From Methanobacteriota archaeon (GTDB lineage Archaea > Thermoplasmatota > Poseidoniia > Poseidoniales > Poseidoniaceae): a DNA stretch of 41,026 nucleotides. Below are positions 9,289 through 18,316 of the stretch, one piece after another (within the stretch, counting starts at the first letter, position 1; each line of letters opens with the position of its first letter). The stretch spans positions 1-41,026 of the forward strand of contig PAAW01000006.1 of assembly GCA_002699515.1 (NCBI GenBank). The letters run 5' to 3'. Below the pieces are notes generated by a model. It was given only the letters and a program-made list of their open reading frames with translations, did not search any database and was not told where the DNA came from. Both the position numbers and the translations under genes were made by a program.

Positions 9289-11034
9289 TTATGAGTCTGT
9301 AAATAATGCTGATGCGGCATTAGTTACCGAATCTACTAGCCAATCGGAACTTATTCCGAAAAATATAGTTCCAATAGCACATACAAAAATTACAAATCTT
9401 AAAGTTGAAACTTTTGGTAACGGAAGTCTTGTTGAAGATTCTTCAAAGAACATTAAAACACCAATTCTAAGATAATAATAGAGACTTATTGCACTATTGA
9501 TAAAAATTGCAATTGCCAAGAAAAATGTCCAATGCATGCCTAAGATAGTAGGGACAAGATCCACATTAGTATTTACTAATACATCTGCTGAAGCGACTTG
9601 AACAATACCTGTAACCATTAGGAATTTTGACATGAACCCAGCAAGAGGAGGGACCCCTGCTAATGCTAACATAAATACAAACATAGATGTGGCAATTATT
9701 GGTTCTCTTTTTGCTAATCCATGTAAACTTGACATATCTTTTACATCACTTTCTGTTTCCAAGTGTGAGATTACCATGAATGCTCCAATCTTGAAACTAA
9801 TTAATACAAAGAGATGGAAAATAACTGCACCAACAATTAATTCAGCAGCCATAATTCCATTATTATTCGTTTCAGCAAAACTTCCACTTCTCCAAGCAGC
9901 TACAGCTACTAACGCGGCCATCATATATCCTGCATGAGCAACCGACGAATATGCAAGCATACGTTTTGGATTTTCACTACCTAATGCTGCTAAGTTACCC
10001 CAAGTCATAGTTACAACAGATAATATTCCAAATGCAAACATCCATACTGCTGTATCTCCAGTCTCTGGTAATGTGATAATCATTAAAATACGCATTAAAC
10101 CAATGAATCCTAGTGTTTTTGATGCCGTTGCTAGAAGTGCTGCAACAGGACTAGATGCGCCAGCATAGGCATCAGGTGCAACAAAATGGAATGGTACTGC
10201 GCTGATTTTAAATCCAAAACCAACTAATAGCAAACTTATTCCAAATAATGGAAGTGCTTCAGGAGTTTCCATAGCAGACCATGCTGCTTCAAGAACTGTT
10301 AATTGTAAACTTCCAGACCAGAGATATAGTAATGACATCCCATATAATCCTACAGCAGAAGAAATAGCACCAGTAATGAAATATTTCACACCTGCTTCAG
10401 AACCTGCTTTGGTTTCTTTATGGAAAGCAACCATGACATATATCGGAAGACTTGCTAATTCCAGCCCGACAAATAATACAAATAAATTCATAGACATTGC
10501 CACAATAGTCATTCCAAGACCTGAAATAAGTATTAATAGATAGAAGTCAACTTGTCTTCGATTATCTAGTAATTGTTCTAAATCATCATTACTTGGATTT
10601 GAATCTGCTTGTAATCTGTTAATACTCGCTGCACTTACTAACAATAGTGTAAGGAAAAACATCAATTCAAAGAGCCTACTAAATGAATCTAGTTTCATTA
10701 AATGTACAGGGTTATTTCCCGTTGTTGTAAGAATTGTTGTTTCTGAACAGAAACCTTGCATTATATCTGCACAATCATCACCAAGAGATTGGAGCAACAT
10801 ACCAATTGCAAATATTAGAGTAAAAATAGTGACAACACCAGGAATTCTTGGATCTGAATTCCATTTGAATCTATTACCACCAAGAAGTGCGGGGATTCTT
10901 AAACGAGTTAATGGAATTCTAATTTTAGCATCACCTAGATTAGTTATGAAAAATAATGCTAGTATACCTGTTAATAACACCATTTCAGGAAGTAATAACA
11001 AACCACCTTTTACACTTAATACATCAACTGCCAT
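9289..11034 (-). CDS. nuoN: complex I subunit N (antiporter-like)
   Basis: 581 aa, multi-TM, proton_antipo_M pattern (GLELASLPIYVMVAF, KRMLAYSSVAHAGYMMAAL, AGVPPLAGFMSKF); last in nuo order. Confidence 0.92.
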   Translation of the reverse strand: MAVDVLSVKGGLLLLPEMVLLTGILALFFITNLGDAKIRIPLTRLRIPALLGGNRFKWNSDPRIPGVVTIFTLIFAIGMLLQSLGDDCADIMQGFCSETTILTTTGNNPVHLMKLDSFSRLFELMFFLTLLLVSAASINRLQADSNPSNDDLEQLLDNRRQVDFYLLILISGLGMTIVAMSMNLFVLFVGLELASLPIYVMVAFHKETKAGSEAGVKYFITGAISSAVGLYGMSLLYLWSGSLQLTVLEAAWSAMETPEALPLFGISLLLVGFGFKISAVPFHFVAPDAYAGASSPVAALLATASKTLGFIGLMRILMIITLPETGDTAVWMFAFGILSVVTMTWGNLAALGSENPKRMLAYSSVAHAGYMMAALVAVAAWRSGSFAETNNNGIMAAELIVGAVIFHLFVLISFKIGAFMVISHLETESDVKDMSSLHGLAKREPIIATSMFVFMLALAGVPPLAGFMSKFLMVTGIVQVASADVLVNTNVDLVPTILGMHWTFFLAIAIFINSAISLYYYLRIGVLMFFEESSTRLPLPKVSTLRFVIFVCAIGTIFFGISSDWLVDSVTNAASALFTDS

Positions 11035-11038
11035 TTTA

Positions 11039-12763
11039 TCACCACCTTCCTATGATTTCATCCATTAACATTTGTTTAATTAATTCGCTACTATACCCTG
11101 AGATCATTTCAAAGAATATGAATGGGAATATTCCAAAAATTACAATTAATATTGCTAAAGAGATTAATCCGATATTTTCTGAAAGAGCAATATCTCTTGG
11201 TTTTTCATCGCCTAATGATTTTGGTGGTTCTGTTTTTTCTCCACCTTCAAAAATTGTTCTTTGCATACTCCATAGGTAATAGGCAGCGGTAATTGCTAGG
11301 GTAATTCCTGGAATGATTACCCACCATCCAAATTCAAACCATAATGCGACTAATACAGCAACCTCTGCGACAAAACCAGCTAGTAGAGGTAAACCAAGAC
11401 TTGCCATCCATGAAAACATCATATTTCCTGCTAACCATGGACTATGTTTTGCCATACCTCTCATTGATCCGATTTCTAATGTATGGTAATGATGCTTGAA
11501 AGCACCAGCTACACCGAATAGCATTGGTGAAATTAATCCATGTGCGAACATCATGAAGATTGCGCCAGCGAACCCTAGTGGCTGTAAACTAGCAATACCT
11601 AACAAAATAATTCCCATATGTGAAACCGATGAATATGCAACCATACGTTTTAGATTGGTTTGTCCAAGACAAACCCATGCACCATAAAATAGGCTAATCA
11701 TTCCAATTATCATTAATGCCATTTGAAATTCAACTAATGCATGAGGGAACATTGAAATTGGAATTCTGAACATGCCATATGCCCCCATTTTTAGCATTAC
11801 ACCTGCTAGTAACATCGAACCTCCAGTTGGTGCTTGAACGTGTGCATCTGGCAACCATGTATGGAAAGGAACAACTGGAAGTTTAACTAAAAATCCTGCC
11901 ATAAATAATACGAACAATAATTTTTGAACACCAGCACCAAGCCAGATATTTCCTAAAATAACTTGTTCTTGTGCATTTTGAATCATGTCGTGCATATCAA
12001 ATGTTCTTCCAGTGATACTAGCATTTGCTGTTGAAGGATCTTGTAATAAGTAAAGAGTAATAATTCCTAAAAGCATTAGAATTGATGCTGTAAAAGTATA
12101 GATGAAAAATTTCTGTGCTGCATATTTTCTTTCTTTTCCTCCCCAATTTAGGATTAGGAAGAACATTGGTACAAGAGTAAGTTCCCAAAATACGTAGAAC
12201 ATAAAGAAATCAAGAGATACAAAGACACCAATTAAACAACCACCCATTAAAATTAGTAAAGGATGATAATACCAAGGTTTCTTTTCATTCCAAGTGGTAA
12301 TAATTGTAATTGGTACTAAAAGAGCAGTGAGCCAAACCATTGGCATTGATAATCCATCAATACCTACATGCCATTCTGCTCCAATAGAATTAATCCAGTT
12401 ATATTCCACTTCATACATGTATTGATTGAATGTGATATTAGCCCAATGAACATTCATTAGAATATCAGTCATCATTAGAGTTGTAATGATGAGAACAATT
12501 AATGCAATACCCAATGAGGCATATTTGATAGTTTCAGAGATACTTTCTTTTCTCCAAGCAGGAACTGCAGAAGCAAATCCCATAAGTAACAATGACCCTA
12601 AGATAGGAAGGCCAATTAGTGGTAATGTAACCCAATCATTTTCCATAGATGGCATATTTGGAGATGCAAACATTAGTACTGAAATTGCGATAAATAACCC
12701 TCCGATGACATACATTCCATCATTTAATTTTGTTTTATTTTCGGCCATTATACCATCCCCCAA
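11039..12763 (-). CDS. nuoM: complex I subunit M (antiporter-like)
   Basis: 574 aa; DGLSMPMVWLTALLVP, FYVFWELTLVPMFFLI, LPVVPFHTWLPDAHVQAPTGGSMLLAGVMLKMGAYG, KRMVAYSSVSHMG. Confidence 0.95.
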   Translation of the reverse strand: MGDGIMAENKTKLNDGMYVIGGLFIAISVLMFASPNMPSMENDWVTLPLIGLPILGSLLLMGFASAVPAWRKESISETIKYASLGIALIVLIITTLMMTDILMNVHWANITFNQYMYEVEYNWINSIGAEWHVGIDGLSMPMVWLTALLVPITIITTWNEKKPWYYHPLLILMGGCLIGVFVSLDFFMFYVFWELTLVPMFFLILNWGGKERKYAAQKFFIYTFTASILMLLGIITLYLLQDPSTANASITGRTFDMHDMIQNAQEQVILGNIWLGAGVQKLLFVLFMAGFLVKLPVVPFHTWLPDAHVQAPTGGSMLLAGVMLKMGAYGMFRIPISMFPHALVEFQMALMIIGMISLFYGAWVCLGQTNLKRMVAYSSVSHMGIILLGIASLQPLGFAGAIFMMFAHGLISPMLFGVAGAFKHHYHTLEIGSMRGMAKHSPWLAGNMMFSWMASLGLPLLAGFVAEVAVLVALWFEFGWWVIIPGITLAITAAYYLWSMQRTIFEGGEKTEPPKSLGDEKPRDIALSENIGLISLAILIVIFGIFPFIFFEMISGYSSELIKQMLMDEIIGRW

Positions 12764-14952
12764 ATTAATCCTATAAACATAAGAGAACCTAAAGCAACCA
12801 TCATAATGTAATCTCTAGCAGATCCTGTAGTTAATTTTCTAATCCAGGTACTTGCAGATTGACTGCCTGATTCAATACCTTTTATTACTCCATCAATAGC
12901 TTTCTTGTCAAACAATGCAGCACCAATTCCAATTGGGACTACTAGTTTAATACATATCCAATCGTAAAAGTCATCAAAATATAATCTTCTTCTCAATGCT
13001 TCAGCAAGTCCTGAATTGGCTAAAACACTATTATCAAATTGCCATCTGTTTCTGACTATTCCAGATAGTTTAACTAGCCAAGAAACTGTTGGAATTGCAT
13101 TTTCTCCTTCTTTTAGCCTTCCACCATATAATGACATTGCTACAATTGGACCAATTAATGAAGATAAGCCAATAGTAGCCCATGTTAATATTAAGAAAGT
13201 TGAATCAATTACACCATCTTTATCCATTGCTAAAAATGCATGTTTCATTTCATAAATTAAATCATAATGGAATGCGTGCCCTTCAGATACCCAACTAACA
13301 AAGTGTAGAGATGCAAATACTATTCCTCCTAGTGTCATGAATGTTAAAATTACTAGCGGGAATTTAATCCATGGAGTTTCTTCATGGACATATTCCGCAA
13401 CTTTTGTTTTTGGTTTTCCAGCGAAAGTCATAAACCACATTCTACTCATGTAAAAACCAGTCATCCCTGCAGAAATTAATAATAAAATTGCAGGTATAAA
13501 TAGTAAATAACCACCATCATAAATTGCAGCCTTCCAAATTTTTGCAATAATTCCTTCTTTTGACCAGAAACCACCAATTAGTGGGATTCCTATAATGCTC
13601 ATTGAACCTGCTGCCATTGCAGTTGAAGTAATTGGTAATTTAGAAGCTAGTCCACCCATATTAGTCATGTCTTGAGCATCAAAACCTTCGTGTTCACCGT
13701 GTGAAATATGGTGATGTGCATGATGCATTTCATGAATAACAGAACCTGAAGCCATGAATAGCATACCTTTGGCCATTGCATGGTTGAAAAGGTGGAATAA
13801 TGAGGCACCTAATGCAAACAATGCTAATTCTGGTTTTCCCTTACTAGCGAACCATAATGCTGCTCCAAGACCTGTGAAAATATATGCTAATTGACTCATA
13901 GTTGAATATGCAAGAACTTTCTTAATGTCATTTTGAACAAATGCGATTCCTGCTGCCATAAATGCTGTAATACCTCCAATTATCGCAATGATAATTGCAA
14001 CATCTGCAAGATCACCAACTAAACCACCGTCCGCAGTTCCAGTAAATATTGGAAACATTCTAGCAACTAAGTAAAGTCCAGCGTTAACCATTGTAGCTGC
14101 ATGAATTAAAGCGGAAACAGGAGTAGGTCCTTCCATTGCATCAGGTAACCAAACATGAAGCGGGAATTGTGCAGATTTTCCTACAGCTCCAATAAACATC
14201 AAAATTAAAGCAGTCTTAAGCAAGGTCATATCAACAGGGTTTGTGAAATAATTCCATCCGAAAATAATATCAAATTCTAATGAACCGTATATGTTCCACA
14301 TTATTATTAATCCAATCATTAGGAAAACATCACCAACACGAGTAGTTAAAAATGCTTTTTTTGCGGCAGCAGCAGCAGATGGTTTTTCATAATAAAATCC
14401 AATTAAAAGATAAGAACAAAGCCCCATTATTTCCCAGAAAATAAACAACCAAAGGAAATTATCTGCTAATACCATACCTAGCATTCCCGAACAAAATATT
14501 AGGAATTCAGCATAAAATCTATGATTTCTATTGTCATTTATTTTATCAGTGTTCATATATCCAATTGAAAACCAATTGATGAGGAAACATAGGAAAGAAG
14601 CCACGAAAAGTAACATTAAAGAGATGTGATCAACAAAGATTCCAAATCCTAAATTAACTCCATTAGTCATCCCATCAGATCTTAATACATCAAATGTGAT
14701 CCAATCAATAATATCTAATCCTTGGCCATGATGCATTTCTCCAATGAATTGAGCAACAACCATTGAAGTTAAAATTAGTACAATACCCATAGACATTAAG
14801 GAAATAACACCACCTTCTTTTAGGGTATTTTTCCACCAATCTTTACCATTGAAATATTGTCCAAGGAATAGAATAATCGGGAAGGTAAGTAATGGGACAA
14901 ATGGGATTGTCGCAACCCAAAATTCTACAGAAATTTCACTACTCATGTTCAA
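12748..14952 (-). CDS. nuoL: complex I subunit L (antiporter-like)
   Basis: 734 aa; VDHISLMLLFVASFLCFLINWFSIGYM, AQFPLHVWLPDAMEGPTPVSALIHAATMVNAGLYLVAR, KKVLAYSTMSQLAYIFTGLG; His-rich loop. Confidence 0.95.
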   Translation of the reverse strand: MNMSSEISVEFWVATIPFVPLLTFPIILFLGQYFNGKDWWKNTLKEGGVISLMSMGIVLILTSMVVAQFIGEMHHGQGLDIIDWITFDVLRSDGMTNGVNLGFGIFVDHISLMLLFVASFLCFLINWFSIGYMNTDKINDNRNHRFYAEFLIFCSGMLGMVLADNFLWLFIFWEIMGLCSYLLIGFYYEKPSAAAAAKKAFLTTRVGDVFLMIGLIIMWNIYGSLEFDIIFGWNYFTNPVDMTLLKTALILMFIGAVGKSAQFPLHVWLPDAMEGPTPVSALIHAATMVNAGLYLVARMFPIFTGTADGGLVGDLADVAIIIAIIGGITAFMAAGIAFVQNDIKKVLAYSTMSQLAYIFTGLGAALWFASKGKPELALFALGASLFHLFNHAMAKGMLFMASGSVIHEMHHAHHHISHGEHEGFDAQDMTNMGGLASKLPITSTAMAAGSMSIIGIPLIGGFWSKEGIIAKIWKAAIYDGGYLLFIPAILLLISAGMTGFYMSRMWFMTFAGKPKTKVAEYVHEETPWIKFPLVILTFMTLGGIVFASLHFVSWVSEGHAFHYDLIYEMKHAFLAMDKDGVIDSTFLILTWATIGLSSLIGPIVAMSLYGGRLKEGENAIPTVSWLVKLSGIVRNRWQFDNSVLANSGLAEALRRRLYFDDFYDWICIKLVVPIGIGAALFDKKAIDGVIKGIESGSQSASTWIRKLTTGSARDYIMMVALGSLMFIGLIWGMV

Positions 14953-14955
14953 ACC

Positions 14956-15267
14956 TCAATTTTTTAATAATTCTAATTCATCTAATGAGATAGTGCCGTG
15001 TTTAGAATATAATGATAAAAATATAGCTAAACCAATTGCTACTTCTGCTGCGGCAATTGCAATCGCAAATGCTGCATACATCCAACCTAATTCATCTCCG
15101 AAATGAGCTGCTCCTGCTACAAAATTAAGATTTACAGCATTAAGAATTAATTCAATACACATCAATACAATAATTGCATTCTTTCTGGTAAAAGCACCCC
15201 ATAATCCAATAGCAAATATGATGACTCCCAATCCTGCAACCCATGATGGATCAATCATTTGAATCAC
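14956..15267 (-). CDS. nuoK: complex I subunit K
   Basis: 103 aa; GLWGAFTRKNAIIVLMCIELILNAVNLNFV...FAIAIAAAEVAIGLAIFLSLY, diagnostic NuoK pattern. Confidence 0.95.
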   Translation of the reverse strand: MIQMIDPSWVAGLGVIIFAIGLWGAFTRKNAIIVLMCIELILNAVNLNFVAGAAHFGDELGWMYAAFAIAIAAAEVAIGLAIFLSLYSKHGTISLDELELLKN

Positions 15268-15523
15268 CTCCGCCCCAAATCAAGTTTTCTTTACGTTCAT
15301 CACGAACTAGGTAAGCAGCACCAACCATTGCCATTGAAAGCAGAATACCAATTAATATTACAAGGAACCCCCAATCAACTAACATGCTTGTTGCAAAGTC
15401 TAAATTATCTAAAGAATCACCAGATATTGAATCTTCCCAGTTTGAAGAATCACTTACTGTTAAAAATATGAAAATAGTGGCAACCAAGATGCCAATTCTC
15501 ACAAGAGTAGATATCATTTTCAT
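15251..15523 (-). CDS. nuoJ2: complex I subunit J, C-terminal half (split NuoJ, J2)
   Basis: 90 aa; overlaps nuoJ1 by ATGA; ends GFLVILIGILLSMAMVGAAYLVRDE, NuoJ C-terminal pattern. Confidence 0.8.
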   Translation of the reverse strand: MKMISTLVRIGILVATIFIFLTVSDSSNWEDSISGDSLDNLDFATSMLVDWGFLVILIGILLSMAMVGAAYLVRDERKENLIWGGGDSND

Positions 15524-15783
15524 TCAAAATCCTCCATGATTTGTGTTCTAGTCAGCATTACACCAAATAAAACCACTAGCATAACACTTGCCAAATAAAC
15601 TAAAATTTGAATTGCTGCAAGGAATTCAGCTTCTTGAAGAATAAATACTCCTGCTACTGCCATAAATGCAAAAATTAGAGACATCATAGAATGTGCAACT
15701 TTTTTTGCATAGACAGTTCCAAGTGAACCACCTATTGCAATTATTGCAAATAGGAAAAATATAACATTCTCAACTACACTCAT
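15520..15783 (-). CDS. nuoJ1: complex I subunit J, N-terminal half (split NuoJ, J1)
   Basis: 87 aa; KKVAHSMMSLIFAFMAVAGVFILQEAEFLAAIQILVYLASVMLVVLFGVMLT, diagnostic NuoJ N-terminal pattern. Confidence 0.9.
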   Translation of the reverse strand: MSVVENVIFFLFAIIAIGGSLGTVYAKKVAHSMMSLIFAFMAVAGVFILQEAEFLAAIQILVYLASVMLVVLFGVMLTRTQIMEDFE

Positions 15784-15785
15784 AT

Positions 15786-16742
15786 CTATGCCTCTGCTTT
15801 AGCTCTTTTTTTCTCCCTTCTTGCTCTTTCTTTTGCTGCACGTTTTGCTAGTTCAGCATCTACTGCTTCTTGATGTTGAGATGGTAATACTCTTGTTCTT
15901 GTAGCATCAAACCATAGATCTTGTCTTGTGAAACCAGACATGCCATCATATTCATTTGTCATAAAGAAACTACTGAAATCACATGCTTCCATGCATAGTC
16001 CACAAAACATACATCTTCCTATGTCAATTCTGCCACTGACAATTTGATCATCCGCTGGATACAATGTTGATGTTGAGACTTCTGCTTCAGATCCAGAATC
16101 ATTCCAACGAATCTTTGCATTATCTCCCGATAAATCAATAATTTCTCCAAATCGATAATCTTCACTAGGTCCTTTGTGCGCAGTAAACACATCATAATCT
16201 TCATTTTCTTTTATACCCGCCTTTAGAGGCATAGCAGCCCAACTGCCTATTTCAAGGTCCTTTCCTAAGCCTGCATTATCCCCTTCTTTTGTTTCCATTA
16301 CATCTACACGTAATTCTGTTGTCATATGCAAACAATCATTCGGACAAATAGAAACACATAATCGACATGCTGTACAAGTTTCCCAAATTACTCCAATTCT
16401 TCCATTATATTCTCCAGGTACAAATAACCATGGCTCCATATCTTCTAAACGTTCATAAGGATACATTATTGTAACAGGGCGATAAATAGAGGGAAATAGA
16501 TCGCTAGATTCTCTATCTGCGGTATATTCTTGATTTTCAGGAGTATTGTATTTGTTTTCCTTAACCCTTAATATTGAATTTTCATCAAGTAATGTTGCAG
16601 GTTTGTTGTGATATTCATTACGGAAATATTTTCCAATTATGGGAAATGTTCTCAATGCTGTCTTCATTGACATCCATAATGGACGAATAATTAAATTTCT
16701 AAAATTTGGTTGCGCTCTTGGGTGCATTGGCATTTTTCTCAA
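15786..16742 (-). CDS. nuoI: complex I subunit I (2x[4Fe-4S]) with large inter-cluster insertion
   Basis: 318 aa; CTACRLCVSICP and CMFCGLCMEAC motifs; context between nuoH and nuoJ; about 109 residues between CP and the next motif. Confidence 0.92.
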   Translation of the reverse strand: MRKMPMHPRAQPNFRNLIIRPLWMSMKTALRTFPIIGKYFRNEYHNKPATLLDENSILRVKENKYNTPENQEYTADRESSDLFPSIYRPVTIMYPYERLEDMEPWLFVPGEYNGRIGVIWETCTACRLCVSICPNDCLHMTTELRVDVMETKEGDNAGLGKDLEIGSWAAMPLKAGIKENEDYDVFTAHKGPSEDYRFGEIIDLSGDNAKIRWNDSGSEAEVSTSTLYPADDQIVSGRIDIGRCMFCGLCMEACDFSSFFMTNEYDGMSGFTRQDLWFDATRTRVLPSQHQEAVDAELAKRAAKERARREKKRAKAEA

Positions 16743-16746
16743 CTCC

Positions 16747-18312
16747 TTAATCTTCTCCGATAGTGTGTGTTCCCGCAGGTGTCATAGTTCTTGTATGTGA
16801 CATTCTTTGTCCTTCCCAGTCTGGATCTTCATCAACCGAAAGAACTACAAATAATATTAGTGAAATCAATGTTATTGCTGCTGGAATAATCATTCCAGAG
16901 CCAGGACCCCATGAATTGCCATCAAATACATAGAGTCTTAGTAAGAATGCAAATGCTAGATTAATTAATGATAGTGGAAGAAGATATTTCCAACCTAATT
17001 CTAAAATTTGATCTGTTCTAATACGAGGGAATGCTGCTCTAACCCACACGAAAATTGCAAAGAAGAACCAAGCCTTTAGTAAGACCCATACAATACCAGG
17101 TATTGCTAAGTATGCATCACCTAAAGCGCCAAAATCACCAATGAAATTAGCAAATGGTGCATGATAACCTCCAAAGAAGAAATGAGCCATAAGGATACAA
17201 GCAGCATAACAACGTAGATATTCAGATGCAAATAATAGTCCCCATCTCATTCCACCATATTCAGTCCACCATCCTTCAACTAATTCTGCTTCTGCTTCAG
17301 GCATATCAAAAGGAATCCTTTCAACTTCAGCAATCATTGTGACTAAGAATAGAAGTGAACCGAGGGGAATTAAGAAGAAGTTCCATACGCCTGAACCATA
17401 TTGGAAATCAATAATTTCAATTATGTTTAAACTTCCAGACAATACACACACAGATAGAATTGTGATTAATAATGGAATTTCATATGCAGTTAATTGAGCA
17501 GCACTACGAATGCCCCCAAGAAGAGAATATTTGTTATTTGAAGACCAACCTGCAAAGAAAACCCCCAATGGGGCTATACCAAAAATAGCAAATGCGAATA
17601 ATACTGACATTTCTGGATCAGCGGCATAAATTCCTGAACCGAATGGTAAAAATCCAAGAATCATAACGGTTGAAGAAATTATTAGGAATGGTGCCAATTC
17701 ATAGATCAATTTGTCAGCTTTATTTGGTACCATATGTTCTTTGGTTAAGAACTTCATACCGTCACCTAGCCCTTGAAAGAATCCAGGGAATAAATACCAC
17801 ACACCATGCCAACTACGGTTATTTACACGAGTTACTGTCGCTTTATCACTTTTATTTCCTGCAACTCTGTTTAATGTATTAACAACCCATCCAACAGGTG
17901 CCCCTAATCCAAATGGTAGAAGTGTCCACCATTTTCCTGCGGTGACTCCATTTTCTCCAACCCATAAACTCCTCATTGAGGTTGTTGCACCTCTTCTATC
18001 CATAAAACGTGCAATTAATTTTCTTTCAGTCCATATAACCGTAATAAATTGAGAAAGCATGATTATCGAAAAAATAACCACACACATAGTGAAAGTTACA
18101 ACTGAGGTTGTAAATATTTCAAAAACTTCACTTGTACATTTTGGAATAGTATCGAATAAGATAGTGTTTGCCTTTGTAGTTCCTTCAGCTGCACATAAAG
18201 AAGTACCAGCATTAAGGTCTATTGAATTAAAGGCGACAGAATGTAAATCTGTGGCAGAACTATCAACTAATTTGTTGACATTTAACCAATCATATTTTGC
18301 ATCCTCTCCCAT
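16747..18312 (-). CDS. nuoH: complex I subunit H with N-terminal extension and TMH1-TMH2 loop insertion
   Basis: 521 aa; ERKLIARFMDRRG...FQGLGDGMKFLTKE, PFDMPEAEAELVEGWWTEYGGMRWGLLFASEY. Confidence 0.94.
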   Translation of the reverse strand: MGEDAKYDWLNVNKLVDSSATDLHSVAFNSIDLNAGTSLCAAEGTTKANTILFDTIPKCTSEVFEIFTTSVVTFTMCVVIFSIIMLSQFITVIWTERKLIARFMDRRGATTSMRSLWVGENGVTAGKWWTLLPFGLGAPVGWVVNTLNRVAGNKSDKATVTRVNNRSWHGVWYLFPGFFQGLGDGMKFLTKEHMVPNKADKLIYELAPFLIISSTVMILGFLPFGSGIYAADPEMSVLFAFAIFGIAPLGVFFAGWSSNNKYSLLGGIRSAAQLTAYEIPLLITILSVCVLSGSLNIIEIIDFQYGSGVWNFFLIPLGSLLFLVTMIAEVERIPFDMPEAEAELVEGWWTEYGGMRWGLLFASEYLRCYAACILMAHFFFGGYHAPFANFIGDFGALGDAYLAIPGIVWVLLKAWFFFAIFVWVRAAFPRIRTDQILELGWKYLLPLSLINLAFAFLLRLYVFDGNSWGPGSGMIIPAAITLISLILFVVLSVDEDPDWEGQRMSHTRTMTPAGTHTIGED

Positions 18313-18316
18313 AATA

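Noticed and set aside
9632-9937. Plus-strand ORF of 101 aa inside nuoN
   Set aside because: Antisense to a well-supported nuoN; composition is a shadow of the coding strand and no family is recognisable.
12486-12776. Plus-strand ORF of 96 aa at the nuoM/nuoL junction
   Set aside because: Antisense to conserved genes with no support.
15520-15523. Possible frameshift splitting nuoJ
   Set aside because: ATGA coupling and known split nuoJ in archaea make a true split more likely.
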